DNA from: Clavulina sp. PMI_390
Taxonomy: Eukaryota > Basidiomycota > Agaricomycetes > Cantharellales > Hydnaceae
DNA: 64,000 nucleotides
Assembly: GCA_015039315.1 (NCBI GenBank)
Contig: WIDE01000002.1
Coordinates: forward strand, 186,001 to 250,000
Direction: 5' to 3'
Positions 35,250 through 46,056 of the stretch are shown piece after piece. A program made the position numbers and the translations under genes. The notes below the pieces were generated by a model, which was given only the letters and a program-made list of their open reading frames with translations, was not told where the DNA came from and ran no database searches. Within the stretch, counting starts at the first letter, position 1, and each line of letters begins with the position of its first letter.

Positions 35250-36751
35250 ATGGCTACCGTTCAGCACAACCCTGGCGCTCTGCCCCCCTCTGGTCCTATG
35301 CCAGCGGCTGTGAACGGTCCCCGATCGGTGGCCAACCCGCACGCTGTTGGATCGCCAGTATTCGAGTTTACAAAGAGGAAAAAGTGGGCCGACCTGCTCA
35401 TCACTGAGCTCTCTGGCACCGTCATCCTCGTCCTCTCGACCAACTACGAGGTCCTCTACTGCGGCGCGGCCGCAATCGAGCTGCTCGGATGGCGCGAGGA
35501 GGAAGTCATCGACACGGAGCTCTCCAACTGGATGCATCGTGCGTAACCTTGTTCCACTGACTCTATGTATGAAGCATGCTGATCCTCATTGTGCTCTTTT
35601 GGCGCGAAATTTCGTCATTCCTCGATGCGTGACTCGCTCGTCGTCGTGTTGTCACCACCCATAATAGAGGATGATGTCCCACCCTTCCGCGCTCATTTCG
35701 ACGCTTGCGTTTCGTCGCGCACAGAGCTGGCGACCTATGCTCGCCTGCGTGGCAAAGCTGGAAACGAAATCCACTGGCCCGTATTCGAGTTCCGTGGCCA
35801 CCCTCACTACGAGGCCGACTTCGAGTGTCGCTGCTTCTTTGTCATGGCACGACCCTACCCGAGCCGGAACACCGCCATGTACGTCCTCCCTACCTTGTTA
35901 GTAATGTCTACAAAAATCCTCCTCTTGCTCACTCAAAATTTCCGATCTCTTTCTGTCCGCCGTCCGATCCTTGGCGTCGTGCTGGCCTCCACGCCCCCCG
36001 TGCGAACATGACCTCTAAAAAATACCCCGCATAAACCGACAGGTTGGACTCATTCTTGGAGCTCAAGATTGAGAACGAGCGTCTCAGGCAAAGACTGCTC
36101 GACCTTCGGCCCTCTACGTCGACGTACTCTGCACTCCCCTACTCCATCTCGAATGCGCGCGGCGGGGGTGCTGACGTAATGTTCGCGACCGACACCCTGA
36201 ATGGAGCGTTTGTCAACCCGATTTATGCGCAAAACAATGTCTCACAGGCGAGGACCTACCAGCCCCACTATTTCGCTGGGCCATCCCAAAGACAGGTGAA
36301 CACCGCGTCTGGTGTCACGATGGAGGAAGTCAGCCCTACCACGGCGCATTTCCCTCCCATATCGGGTTACAACAACAACACCACCGCTGCCTCTGGGATC
36401 GGGCGGACTCGCCCGCGCGACATGGACGATGTCGATGGTACACATGGGGAGCCACAACACCGTAAGAAAAAGGTCAGAAAGCTTGCCGCTGGAGCTGCCG
36501 CAGGTGGGCAACCAGACGACGCTGAGAGCGTTGCTGGTGGTTCTAAACCCGCCGCCCCTCTGTACGTCTGCAGGACGTGTGGCAGGACTGATAGTCCTGA
36601 GTGGCGCAAAGGCCCCGAAGGCCCCAAAACGCTCTGTAATGCCTGTGGTCTCCGCTGGGCCAAGCGCAACCAGAAAAAGAAGCAGGAAGGCGCCACTGCG
36701 AATGCCGCCGAGGACGCAGGCCAAAACGATGGTGACGAGGCTGCCGCATGA
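35250..36751 (+). CDS. wc-2: white collar 2 blue-light/circadian transcription factor (PAS, coiled region, GATA finger)
   Basis: Partner of the WC-1 photoreceptor that binds light-response elements in the nucleus. [16 protein letters not shown] is followed by the segment typical of the family, [17 protein letters not shown], and the PAS domain ([39 protein letters not shown]). Further PAS strands are [33 protein letters not shown] and [14 protein letters not shown] helical piece [20 protein letters not shown] follows. A basic cluster [10 protein letters not shown] precedes a GATA zinc finger, [18 protein letters not shown] continuing to [17 protein letters not shown], with C-X2-C-X18-C-X2-C spacing. 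It ends DEAAA with TGA at 36749-36751. The ATG at 35250 is chosen because the upstream in-frame extension is low-complexity. No WC-1 gene is in the window. Confidence 0.95.
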
Positions 36752-38914
36752 CCCCTCTTGTCTTTCCTCGGCAGCGACGCACTATTCCCTTCGTCCACCC
36801 AAAACACTTCAATTTATCACTGAATCCCCCCACTCACATTCAACTGCATCCACTTATACACTTGCATCTTTTTTTATTACCATTCATCACTTGGCGCATC
36901 TTGTTGGTTCACTCGACTCTAATTATGATATCTTGGCGCCCTGGCCGCTTTGTTTCACCACCCTCCAACACACACAACTACCACGCATTCTCTGTTCTTT
37001 ACCTCGCCTATATTCTTACTTAGTCACCCCTATGCGCTACCTTGGCCTTGCTGTTATCGGCCTATCCCCAACCTATGATCCCCTTCGTACCTATGCGTGT
37101 GGTTTTTGGAAGGACTTCATTTCCTTGATTTTTCGCCCCGCTTTTGCACGATGCAGCGTCCGCGCTAGTCGTCGATTGTGCAATTGCGCCTTTGGACTTT
37201 GGGCTTGCACCACTCTCCACCTAATACCATCATACCCCCCTCACCCGCCTTTGATTCCCCCAACGGTCGAGGCGGCTCATTGTATTTTATCACCGCCACA
37301 TCCTTGTGCTAGTTCTCGCAGCTTTGCTCGATCCTCATGCTACTCGTTTTGGTCTCTTTTCCTTACCTTCCCCACTCCATGTTCCCTGTCCCCCTTTCTC
37401 CCATGCCTTACCCCCTTGTCATCTCTAGTGATCATGGTCCTGACCAGTCTAAGCTTGCTGTGTTTCACTCTCGGCAGCTTTGATGACGCAAATCGTTTTG
37501 GACTCAGCTCTCTGTTTGTCCCTATCGAGTGCTGAATCCCTTGTCTGATCCATCTTATGCTGTTGATCCCCTTCTCCACATCGTTTCATCCTTCTATGTC
37601 GTAACCCCCACTCCAATCGCCGCCAGTATTGGCTTATCCACTTTTGACCTACTCCTTCTCCATTCCACTTTCCCCGTCCCCTTCTTGCCCTGATTTCACA
37701 CTTTCTCTCTCTCCGTTTGTTTTCCATCCGTCCTTGACCATTTTGTTCCTTTTGGTGTTTCGTCTGGCTTGTACGTACGACCTTTTTTCTTCTTGCCCTC
37801 TCTCCTCCATGGCCGATCGACCATCGATATCAATATATCCATATCCATATCGTTGGTGTGATGCAATCTATCTATATTTTTCCTCTGTGCCGCATTTGTG
37901 CTTGTCTGCCGGGCTGCATGTGCCAAATGGTTCTAGCAAATTAATCCGCCACGTGTTGTTCATGAGGCAGATTCAGACGGTCCGCAAAAGGCACATTTCC
38001 GCTTGAACTTTGGATACGCCACACCCGAGGGCCTAGGCCGGGACGCCGTTTATTACAGCACACACTAATCTTGCCGTGCCGATGAGAGTCTATCACTCAC
38101 CTTCCTGTTTTGATAAGGATCCTATAAACGACATTTCCATGCTGCGCCTTTCACCTCGCCTCGCGCCGGCGCCGATATCACCATGCGGAACTCAGAATAG
38201 TTACCTAGTCAAGGAACCATTGAAATGCAATATCGGTGCATTGCCGCGACGCGAATAAACGAGCGCTCGTATAGTAGAATTTCTGTCAATGATTTCCCGT
38301 ACGTGTTTGATTTAGTGTAATGTACAGAGATAGATGTGCGATCTGTTGTCAAAATCCCCAATAGACGTATTTGAAACATCATCGGGCAGGAACATAATAT
38401 TCTTCGATTGCGATTATTGGGAAAAGTACCCACCCAAGGTTGTCCAGGGGAAAGTTGCGCACCACATGACAGTGAGTCCGCTGAAACCGCTGTCACTAAC
38501 CGCCGGAGATGGCCCTATTGTTTCAGAACTGTCTCCCAAAAAAGTGCCACTGTTGCAGATATCGCTGTTACCCCGGAGCGAGACGATCCCGATGGTTGCA
38601 GTAATTCTGGTGGTCGCGATGCCAATGCTCGTAACTGGTGAGCCAAGAAACCAAGACTGAGGCCAGGATCCTGGACATAATGGCCTGGTATACTCAACTC
38701 AAAGGCCGCAACAAGGCCGCATTCGATAGTACACACATGACCATGTAACGTACATAGGGGCTACACTTTCGACAAGAGAAGTTCAAAAAATCTTCAGAGG
38801 ATGACGAGAGAAGCTGCCAATCCACATACACATGCAAAAAAAGAACAATTAGAAGGATCCGTGCATTGCCCGCTCAACGACGGGCTACGAAAGCACAGTC
38901 GACCAGTCCTGCCA
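36752..38914. other. long convergent intergenic region, first half pyrimidine-rich on the plus strand
   Basis: Over 2 kb separates the stops of white collar 2 (+) and ARP5 (-), much longer than other convergent gaps here. The first kilobase (to about 37780) is strongly T/C-rich on the plus strand, which by itself removes stop codons and creates long open frames. I see no domain, splice-linked exon set or known RNA gene. It may be a long 3' untranslated region or a non-coding transcript. Confidence 0.45.
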
Positions 38915-41900
38915 TCAGAACGAGAGATTCCAGTTCCCTCCCCACCAGCGCTTGATCCTCTCACCACCCCACTCTTCATACTCAGCCTTCGTAACGCTGA
39001 TCCGGGGAAGTTCGTCCGAGCGAGCTACCGCCGCCATGCCGTGCCACGCATCAAGCCTGGGATCGCCTGCCCGGGAAACGTTCAGCGGAGTGTCGGGCGG
39101 AAGAATGGGCCGAAGGGTGAGAGTAAGGCGCTCAGCGAACCCTGGCATGAGAGCCGGTCCCCCTGTGAGGAAGACATCCTGGGAACGAACGGCAAATGGA
39201 CAAGGATGGGAAGATAGTCAGCGAATAATCTGTGACGACACAGAAATGAGTGTACCTTGACAACCCGCTGTCGCTCGTCGGCGCTAAAGGTCTTCAGCAC
39301 ACTCTCCAAAAGTTCCCCCAATCCAGCAGAGTCAACACCTGCAATGCTTGGTTGGAACCATACCTCTGGGACTCGCCACCTTTCGATGTTGAGGTGGATA
39401 CGGTTGGCACCTTCAGCATCACCTTCGGGGTACCTCGGTCGGAAAGCAGTCATGAGGGCCGATTGTCGGCTAGAGATCCCTTCATATGTATCGGCGTAGG
39501 AGAACGTGTTGTCGTATGTGAAGAGTTTAGATTCGAGGTTGGCTAGCGCGGCTAGGTCATCTTCTTCGTCATCAGAGGGAACATCCAAATTCTATTCAAA
39601 AGTCAACGCCCAGGTCCTGAAGCGAAACCTCAGAGGCACTCACCACTTTGCGATACACCATCCAGTCGGAGTCGTCCTTCCCAAACAGGTCCTCTGGTAG
39701 GATTGGGTGTTTGATGAGAGAAGGTGACAGCAAGAGAGAAATGAACGCACCATGATTACCCTTTTTCTTTTTCTTCGGAGCAGGCTGGTCGTCTGCTAGG
39801 GTGGCGATGCTCTTCATCCGGTTCTGGGCGGCAGCACTCTTCCTATCCGTCAAGGCGGCGCGTCGTTTCTTCCGTTCTCGAATCCTGTCCATGACAATCT
39901 GTGGATCGCCAACTTGAGTAGGTACGAGACAGAGAATAGTGCGGTCTTCCTACCGAATGCTCCTGCCGCACCCGAGTCGTCCATGCGGCAGGGTCAGCTT
40001 CTCGCTCTTCTTGTTCTTGCTGTTCAGCTGCCGCTTTTGCCTCTCTTTCCCGCTCTTTCTCCTTCCGAGCACGTACGCGAGCTTCGTAGCCAGCCTTTGC
40101 GAGTTTTTGTTTCCGCTTTTCCTTGATCTGCTCTTCATTGAGCTATAGAAAGCAAAGAATATTGATAAATACATAACACGCAATGTGTTACCAAGCTTTA
40201 CGCACCTCGCTATCGGGCACATCGGCGAGAGGGAACGTGGGTTCTTCCTAATATAGTGAAGGTTGGTTCATCTGTCCGTTGTGAGAACATGGATATTTTT
40301 GTACCATAGGCTCATCTTCGATCGTTTCATCCTTTTTCCGCGTCCGTTTCAAAGCAGCCTCAATTCGTTTGATTTCTTCATCCAGGATCGCCTCTGAACT
40401 AATCCCATCAGAGCGAAGACGGGCCTAGGGGCGAATGAGTTATGAACTATCAAAAGGGATAAAGAAGAAACGCACAGTGAACTCCGCCTTACTTTCCTTC
40501 TCCTTCCAAGCCTTGAGAAACTGGAGGTGTTTCAGATCTTCCTCATTTCGGGCAAGCTGGCGAAAATCAATCAGAAAAGAAGACGGTCGATGTAATCAGC
40601 CACTCCTATACCTTCTCAGCACGATTCTTCGCTGCTTGTTCCTGAAGCCGGCGCCCCGCCTCTTTGCGCTTCTCAGCAAGTTGGGCAAGCTGCTCTTCGC
40701 TCTTTGCTTCCCCTGTCTGATATACAATGCTAGACTGAGCGAATTTGCAATCTCAGAAGGTTTCGGCATGTCGACTCACTGTAGAAGCGAAAGGGAACTG
40801 AATTACAATGTCCGCGGCCGATAGGCCAGCCGGAGAGGCGAGAGACTTGAGTGTTGCAGGATATTCTGGCGAGCAGGAACAGAAGTTTCGTAGCATCCAC
40901 TACTAACCAGATTGAGAACACATACGAGTAAGGTGATGCAAGCACTTACATTGGCATGTTGATTCGTCAGTTTGGTGTTGAATGTGGGGTATTTGAGGGC
41001 CAGAAGTTTGTTCAGGTATTCTGCAGCTTGGAATCCTCCCCAAGGAAGTCTAACGGGACGAGACACGTAAGGGTACGGCGAAAATCCGGTCCAAGATACT
41101 ATTGTACCTTTTCGAATGACTCAAAATGCCTTTCCCATTGAGGATGGGGATTATAGACGTTGATGCCGTGTTGAATGATATGACCAAGCCATCGCGGGCG
41201 TCCGAGGACAGATCTGGACGGTTGTAGGCAAAAGACAAAGGCCCGTCTATCGCATAGGCCACAGAGGGAGATCCGTAAGCCTCAAAGAGTAGCTCGGACG
41301 TGACTAGAATTCACAAGGGTGGACCTCTATAGATCAGCGAACTAGAAGTTTTCCGCACGACAAGAAAGACCATACATACGTGCGCGTGAGGTGATAGGAG
41401 TCGCCAGGCGTTCCGTCATTATGATAGGATGATCGACAGATTCAGAGTTGATCCCTAAGTGTATAAAAGCCAGGTCGAATCCTGCTTCCTAGAGGCTGTA
41501 AGGATGGGAAGGGCAGGCAATCAATCAGCCTGTTATGACTCACCAAAGCCTCTGGATTCGCTAAAATGTCCCCCTCCCAGGTAGTCTTCATTGCAAGCTT
41601 TGAAGCCGCGTCGGCTTCTGCAGGATCGCCGAACAAGAGAACTGGCGTGTTCGTCCTCCGTTCCCGATACTTTGCCATAGCATTCAGGCCTGTATACGGG
41701 AATCGACTCGTTGCCCACCCATATCGAAAGTCAGTTGCTCCTGATTGCGACCCCAAACTAATGTCAGGACTGCCTCTCAATCGCGTCATCTGCGAGGTAC
41801 TTAGAATGCGAACCATTATCAATCACAATCGGAGTCTTCTCAGCGAGGTGGCGCGTCTCGTAATCAGTTTCATAAACAGGTATCGAGGGAGCCTGCGGTG

Positions 41901-41919
41901 GTGCCCAGAGATGTAACAT
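38915..41919 (-). CDS. ARP5: actin-related protein 5 (INO80 chromatin remodelling subunit)
   Basis: Nuclear actin-fold subunit of the INO80 complex. The start MLHLWAPPQAPSIPVYETDY leads to TPIVIDNGSHSKY, the phosphate-1 loop of the actin fold. Next come RGSPDISLGSQSGATDFRYG, then SELLFEAYGSPSVAYAIDGP and LVISFNTASTSIIPI (phosphate-2 region). Several highly charged exons follow (ERKKRRAALTDRKSAAAQ, then KKKKK), the large Arp5-specific insertion. Later exons give ANLESKLFTYDNTFSYADTY, VWFQPSIAGVDSAGLGELLE, TGGPALMPGFAERLTLTLRP and the C-terminal DAWHGMAAVARSDELPRISV and WGGNWNLSF, with TGA at 38915-38917. All stretches are in order and the insert separates Arp5 from Arp8 and conventional actin. 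Several exons are short. Confidence 0.92.
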
Positions 41920-42149
41920 CCCAGTGCGAAACTATCAGCAGCAAGCTTATTGTGAAGTGTTTGGCGTTGTGTGTCCAGGGTGTATTCAAATTTCGCTCTT
42001 CTGGTCCTGGTATTTCTGAATTGTCAGACCATCCGGGATCTGCCAACCCAGTCTGTTGCGAGGTTATCTCTTGGGAGGGAGTTGAGAGGTGGAGGATTTT
42101 CAACTCGGAGTCCTATTCTTTCACATATCCCTGCAATTGATCGGGGCTG
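41920..42149. other. upstream region of ARP5, no gene seen
   Basis: About 230 bases between the ARP5 start codon and the small inverted-repeat element. It should contain the ARP5 promoter. Confidence 0.5.
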
Positions 42150-42155
42150 AAAATC

Positions 42156-42170
42156 CCAAGGGGGTGTGAG
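42156..42170 (+). repeat. left terminal inverted repeat of the MITE-like element
   Basis: Fifteen bases, CCAAGGGGGTGTGAG, perfectly inverted at 42590-42604. Confidence 0.85.
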
Positions 42171-42589
42171 GAAAATAATTATGGAACATGGGTCGAAATT
42201 ATTTTTAAGAGGCCCTTGGACACCCCCCCCCCCTCAAAAAGGCAAGTGATCACGTGAATCTATACCTAATTAGGCAGGAAGAGGACGTGAGAAATGCTTA
42301 CCCTGGGAACTATCGCCCAAAACGGAGAGGGAAGTCACACGCTTGGGGCTGTGTTGACTTTGCAACAAGCAATCCAGCAGGTCCGATTGCCTGTTGGTGG
42401 AGCAACTAGGTACCTAATGACACCTTCTCTGACTATATTTATCTATTGTTAGCGTTTCTACTGGTATTCCCGCCATTGAGATATCATTTTTACTCCGAAG
42501 GAGCAGCCACAAAGTCCACTTGAGGAAAATTTTTAAGCCCTTGACCCCCCCCTCCCCCCCTCCCTACCCCCATGTTTATTTTTATTTGT

Positions 42590-42604
42590 CTCACACCCCC
42601 TTGG
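42590..42604 (-). repeat. right terminal inverted repeat of the MITE-like element
   Basis: Reverse complement of 42156-42170, 15 of 15 bases. Confidence 0.85.
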
Positions 42605-42619
42605 AAAATCCTCCCCGTA

Positions 42620-43534
42620 GAGTGCATGTAGATCCTACTTTTAGCTAGTACAAATGCCCTGATGAAGATGCGAGACACATCGGCGCGGCTAGCCGAAGCC
42701 CATGCTTTATTCAAAGACAAGTATAAGACTCCTATCAACCCCGAGACCCCACACAGCGTAACGAACAACAAGATTCCGGCATGCGAGGTTGCGGCGTTCT
42801 TCCAATGAGCTCGTATCCATTCTCTCCAAGCATGGAATCCCATAGAGAATACCCATACTTTGGACCCTTAGTCTTCTTGTTCATGTTCAGATCTGGTACG
42901 CGCTCGGCGAACTCCAGAGTAGATGGATGAGGGCAAGGCTAATTCTTCCGGGTCCTAGGCACGGGCTCCGCAATCTCTGGCGAGCCACTAGACTGGGATG
43001 CTATCTTCAGACTATCTCTCACGCTGTACCCTTTCGCCGACTGCTCCCCGTCCATCACGTTTCTGGGACCCCCGCCCTGCGCGCCGTGTCCTTCGAACCC
43101 CGGAGGCCGCGGCAGTTGTTATATCGATCAGTTTGATACCGAAGTGGAGCGACGAGGGCAAATGTGATCCACCAGCGCCTCCTCCAGAGTGACTGTCATA
43201 TATGCTTTTGGGTTTCTGCCAGTTCATGGCAGGAAGCGATTGTCTGTACACTTTAAAAAGCTCTGTACCATCACCAAAAAAGCCGCGCGCTGCGTATGGC
43301 ACGGAGATTGGCGAGACGAGCGGACCTTATTTGACAATTGGTCGGTTTGCTGTCACTGCCAGTGTAATCTGTCCGATCGGGGATTGTTTCAGCGCCCCCT
43401 TGCCAACATCCTGGCGGATGTTTTTCTCGAGCTGTCAAGCAAAGCCATTGACCCCCAAACCCGGCGGCGGAGTTCCATGTGTCAAAAATTGATACTGAAG
43501 AAGATGAAAAAGCCCCACAAGAGTCTCCTGACAT
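42620..43534 (-). pseudogene. apparently decaying protein gene of unknown family
   Basis: From an ATG at 43534 the minus strand reads MSGDSCGAFSSSS. A 64-base intron (donor gtatca, acceptor ttgacag) would join this in frame to LEKNIRQDVGKGALKQSP and IGQITLAVTANRPIVK. A TAA then interrupts a frame that goes on sensibly: GPLVSPISVPYAARGFFGDG, TELFKVYRQSLPAMNWQKPK, SIYDSHSGGGAGGSHLPSSL. After LIDI the coding look moves to another frame (GHGAQGGGPRNVMDGEQSAK, GYSVRDSLKIASQSSG), hits a TAG, and continues as STLEFAERVPDLNMNKKTKG and PKYGYSLWDSMLGENGYELI. A hydrophobic segment (GILLFVTLCGVSGLIGVLY) lies in a third frame. The composition is protein-like but the frame is broken at least twice. I do not recognise the family. 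Unseen introns or sequence errors could explain some breaks. Confidence 0.4.
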
Positions 43535-43738
43535 AAATTTGCCGTTCCGACTGAATTTCGGCAGGATGTATGGTTCTACTTCTCGGCACCTCGGAGAAGC
43601 AATTGTCTTCTATTCAATTTATTGGGTTCTACCATGGTCGAGGGCAGGCAACCAAAGATTGACAGCGTCCGATATCGATGTACTTAAGCTCGAACCTTTC
43701 GTATCCATCCTCCTCTCACCGTGTTTTTGACCGTGACC

Positions 43739-44462
43739 ATGCCCTCTACCCCTTCCACTTCTGTTGAGCCAATGCGCCGTCTCGTGACTGGACATTCGAG
43801 CGATGGGCAACCTACATTTGTGTATGACGACAGTGTCCCTGCAGCACCATGGCGGGGTGCAGACGACAAAAAACACACTCGATTTTGGATTACACAGCAG
43901 ACTCCTATCGACACCAATACACTTCGGTGCGTGTAATACAAGCAATTACAATTCTTCCCAACATGGCTCTGATCTCTATAGTTAGGGCGGACATGAAGGA
44001 CATCACGCCTGATCGACAGATTGTACAAACCAACGGTTCGCATTGTGTATGCATGCACCTTGCCCCTGGAGCGCAGTCTCCTATGGTAAATCCACCCGCT
44101 CGCCTGACGTTGTTTCCGAAATTAACCGCATTCGCCTTTTTCTTAGCATCGAACAAATTCCCTCGATTATGTCATTCTAAGTGCGAATCCATTGCTCCCT
44201 TTGGACCTTTTTTGCGGGCTACTTACACTATACTTCCGTAGTCTCCGGAGAACTCACAATTATCCTAGACAGTGGGGAGGAGAGAACACTTACGGAACCG
44301 GGCTCGGTTGTGGTACAACGCGGCACCATGCACCTCTGGCAGAATCGGACAAAGGATACGTGGGCACACTATATGATAGTAGTCGTCGATGCCGCACCCA
44401 CGATACTCCCAGGGGGTGATGGAAAACCGGTGGAGCTGGTGGAGGGAATCAAGCCAGAGTGA
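43739..44462 (+). CDS. cupin-domain protein
   Basis: A small beta-barrel protein in three or four exons. MPSTPSTSVEPMRRLVTGHS is followed by GQPTFVYDDSVPAAPWRGAD and KKHTRFWITQQTPIDTN. The next exon gives ADMKDITPDRQIVQTNGSHC and LAPGAQSPM. The last two give HRTNSLDYVILISGELTIIL, DSGEERTLTEPGSVVVQRGT and MHLWQNRTKDTWAHYMIVVV. The stretch from PGSVV to HLWQN is the second cupin motif; the first motif is represented by the HRTNSLDYVILISGE region with a single clear His. It ends VELVEGIKPE with TGA at 44460. Such short fungal cupins are widespread and mostly uncharacterised; substrate and metal use cannot be told. Confidence 0.8.
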
Positions 44463-46056
44463 AGCGCCCACTGTAGTATGTACGTGTAACCGCTTGCTGT
44501 TCTTATATTCATCCGATCGATCAACATGGGCTCGAAGAGGCAGTCCGTTCTCTCCGTGTGGCTGAGTCATTCAGCTCAAAATTCGTCAGTTACCCAACTG
44601 GGTAGGATTTGAGGATCTGATACCGTGATGAGATAAATTTGTTGTGACGATGCCGCGGCAACGGCATGATTTGTGCACAGTTGCCGACCTTTGAATCTAC
44701 AGAATCCCGGGGTATCGATCCGGTGTCTGTACCGGGTATCGATCTACAACAGCTGCGAATATTTATACCCCCTTGCCCCCACCAGAGCAATGGATACAGA
44801 ACCGAGCTCGGTTGGCCCAAGCATAAGGGTTCTATGAAACTATTAGCGTGAGCTCCAGCTACTTGCCAGGCGCCTGGAGTTTTCCCAAGCAATTTGTTCC
44901 CGTCCTGACGCCATCGAAGTATCAGACTTCGACGGCATGTAAGGCGGAGATACCACCGCACTGTCCTCGTCCATTATTCGTCTCTGAAGAGCCCCTAGAC
45001 CTTGGTTACTTGGGATGGGAGTCTTGCCGTGAGTCTATGGGGGGCTGCTGTGTCAAAGGGGCCGCCCGTTAAGTATGTAACGAGCTCCTCACCTATATTG
45101 AGCTTCCCTCGGCTATTGGATACACCAGTCTGCGCGCGTGGTGCCGTCGTATGGTTTTCGAGCTCCTCGCCAAGCTTGCAAGGTTCCTGGTAAGTAGAAT
45201 GGTATTGGTTGAGGCGGTTCCTAACGGTGATCATATTCGGACAGCGTCCGGCGACCATTCTCTTCAAGAATAGTCAGTACTACCCCAACCCCAGGACTTG
45301 CTAGCCGATGAAAGATTTCGGAGGCCCCCCATGCTGAAGGGGGGCAAGGACCTGGGAAAAGAACCGCCCCAACCCCGCAACAATGAAACAAGGCACCAAA
45401 AAGAAGCAAAGCTTCAAGAACTGCAAAAAGGGAGGCGCGTCGAGTTCAAGGGACGAATTCCAGACAAGCCAGCTCAGCTTCATCGACCCTGTGAGCGTCG
45501 TTGTGGAGACTTGTGTGACATCGTGAGGAACCCGGGGATCGCCTCCGTTATTTGCAACTGCAAATTAAGGGCTTGCTTATTCGGGAAGATGATGCGGGGC
45601 AGGCAGGTAGCACACTCTAGTGGGACAGTTGAATTCCGTTCCATCAACGCTCGTGCACGCCTCAATGATGAGCACTCTGCGCAAGTGTGCAGATCCTTTT
45701 GTTGGTGGTTCGGTGCCGAACGCGTGTTGGTCACGTGGATCAAAACACGAGGCGGTTCGAACACAACAAAAGAAGCTCGAACAAAACGCGGCGAGAGAAA
45801 CCTCGAGGCTTTTTCTGTTGCGTCCAACAACAACACCTCCTCCTCCCTCCCGCCAACATCCCCCCCCCCAACCACCTTCTAGCTTTCTGCACCGTCCACC
45901 CCGTTTCTTCCCATCGTGGCGTCCATCTCTTTCGCGAAACCTTCCTCTGAGCGCGACCACCGCCCAAGCGCATCCCAACAACAAATCACCGTTCTCTCCC
46001 CAACATCGTCAACTCCCTCCATCCGATCCCCGCCCCCACCTCGCCGGTCATCCTCC
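44463..46056. other. intergenic region, no gene supported
   Basis: About 1.6 kb. The plus open frame at 45298-45882 and overlapping minus frames at 45480-45984 have no family features. From about 45835 to 46050 the plus strand is C/T-rich, as seen before white collar 2, which fits a promoter and leader for the next gene. A short repeated motif gggtatcgat occurs twice near 44709-44742. Confidence 0.5.

Larger units (their letters stand above)
42150..42610. mobile_element. MITE-like element: 449 bases, 15-base perfect TIR, 6-base target duplication
   Basis: CCAAGGGGGTGTGAG at 42156-42170 recurs as its exact reverse complement at 42590-42604. Immediately outside, the hexamer aaaatc stands at 42150-42155 and again at 42605-42610 in the same orientation, as a target-site duplication would. 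Inside, two similar motifs in direct orientation (tttttaag followed by ccctt and a long C run) lie near 42210-42233 and 42528-42560. The element has no open frame of note, so it would be non-autonomous. I cannot place it in a transposon superfamily. Confidence 0.75.

Noticed and set aside
36312..37535. A 407-codon open frame overlapping the white collar 2 zinc finger and running 780 bases beyond it
   Set aside because: It has no ATG at its listed start, its translation is low-complexity, and the pyrimidine-rich strand lacks stop codons simply because all stops contain purines. The overlapping frame clearly encodes the GATA finger.
43189..43536. Plus-strand open frames opposite the broken minus-strand gene
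   Set aside because: Their translations lack domain features, while the minus strand reads as protein-like with a plausible intron, so these are probably shadows.
45298..45984. Open frames on both strands upstream of the coiled-coil membrane protein
   Set aside because: Low-complexity charged or Cys/Trp-rich translations without domains; the sequence looks like promoter and leader.
45916..46056. Upstream extension of the coiled-coil membrane protein
   Set aside because: The frame is open but begins with GTG, not ATG; the first ATG in frame is at 46057.
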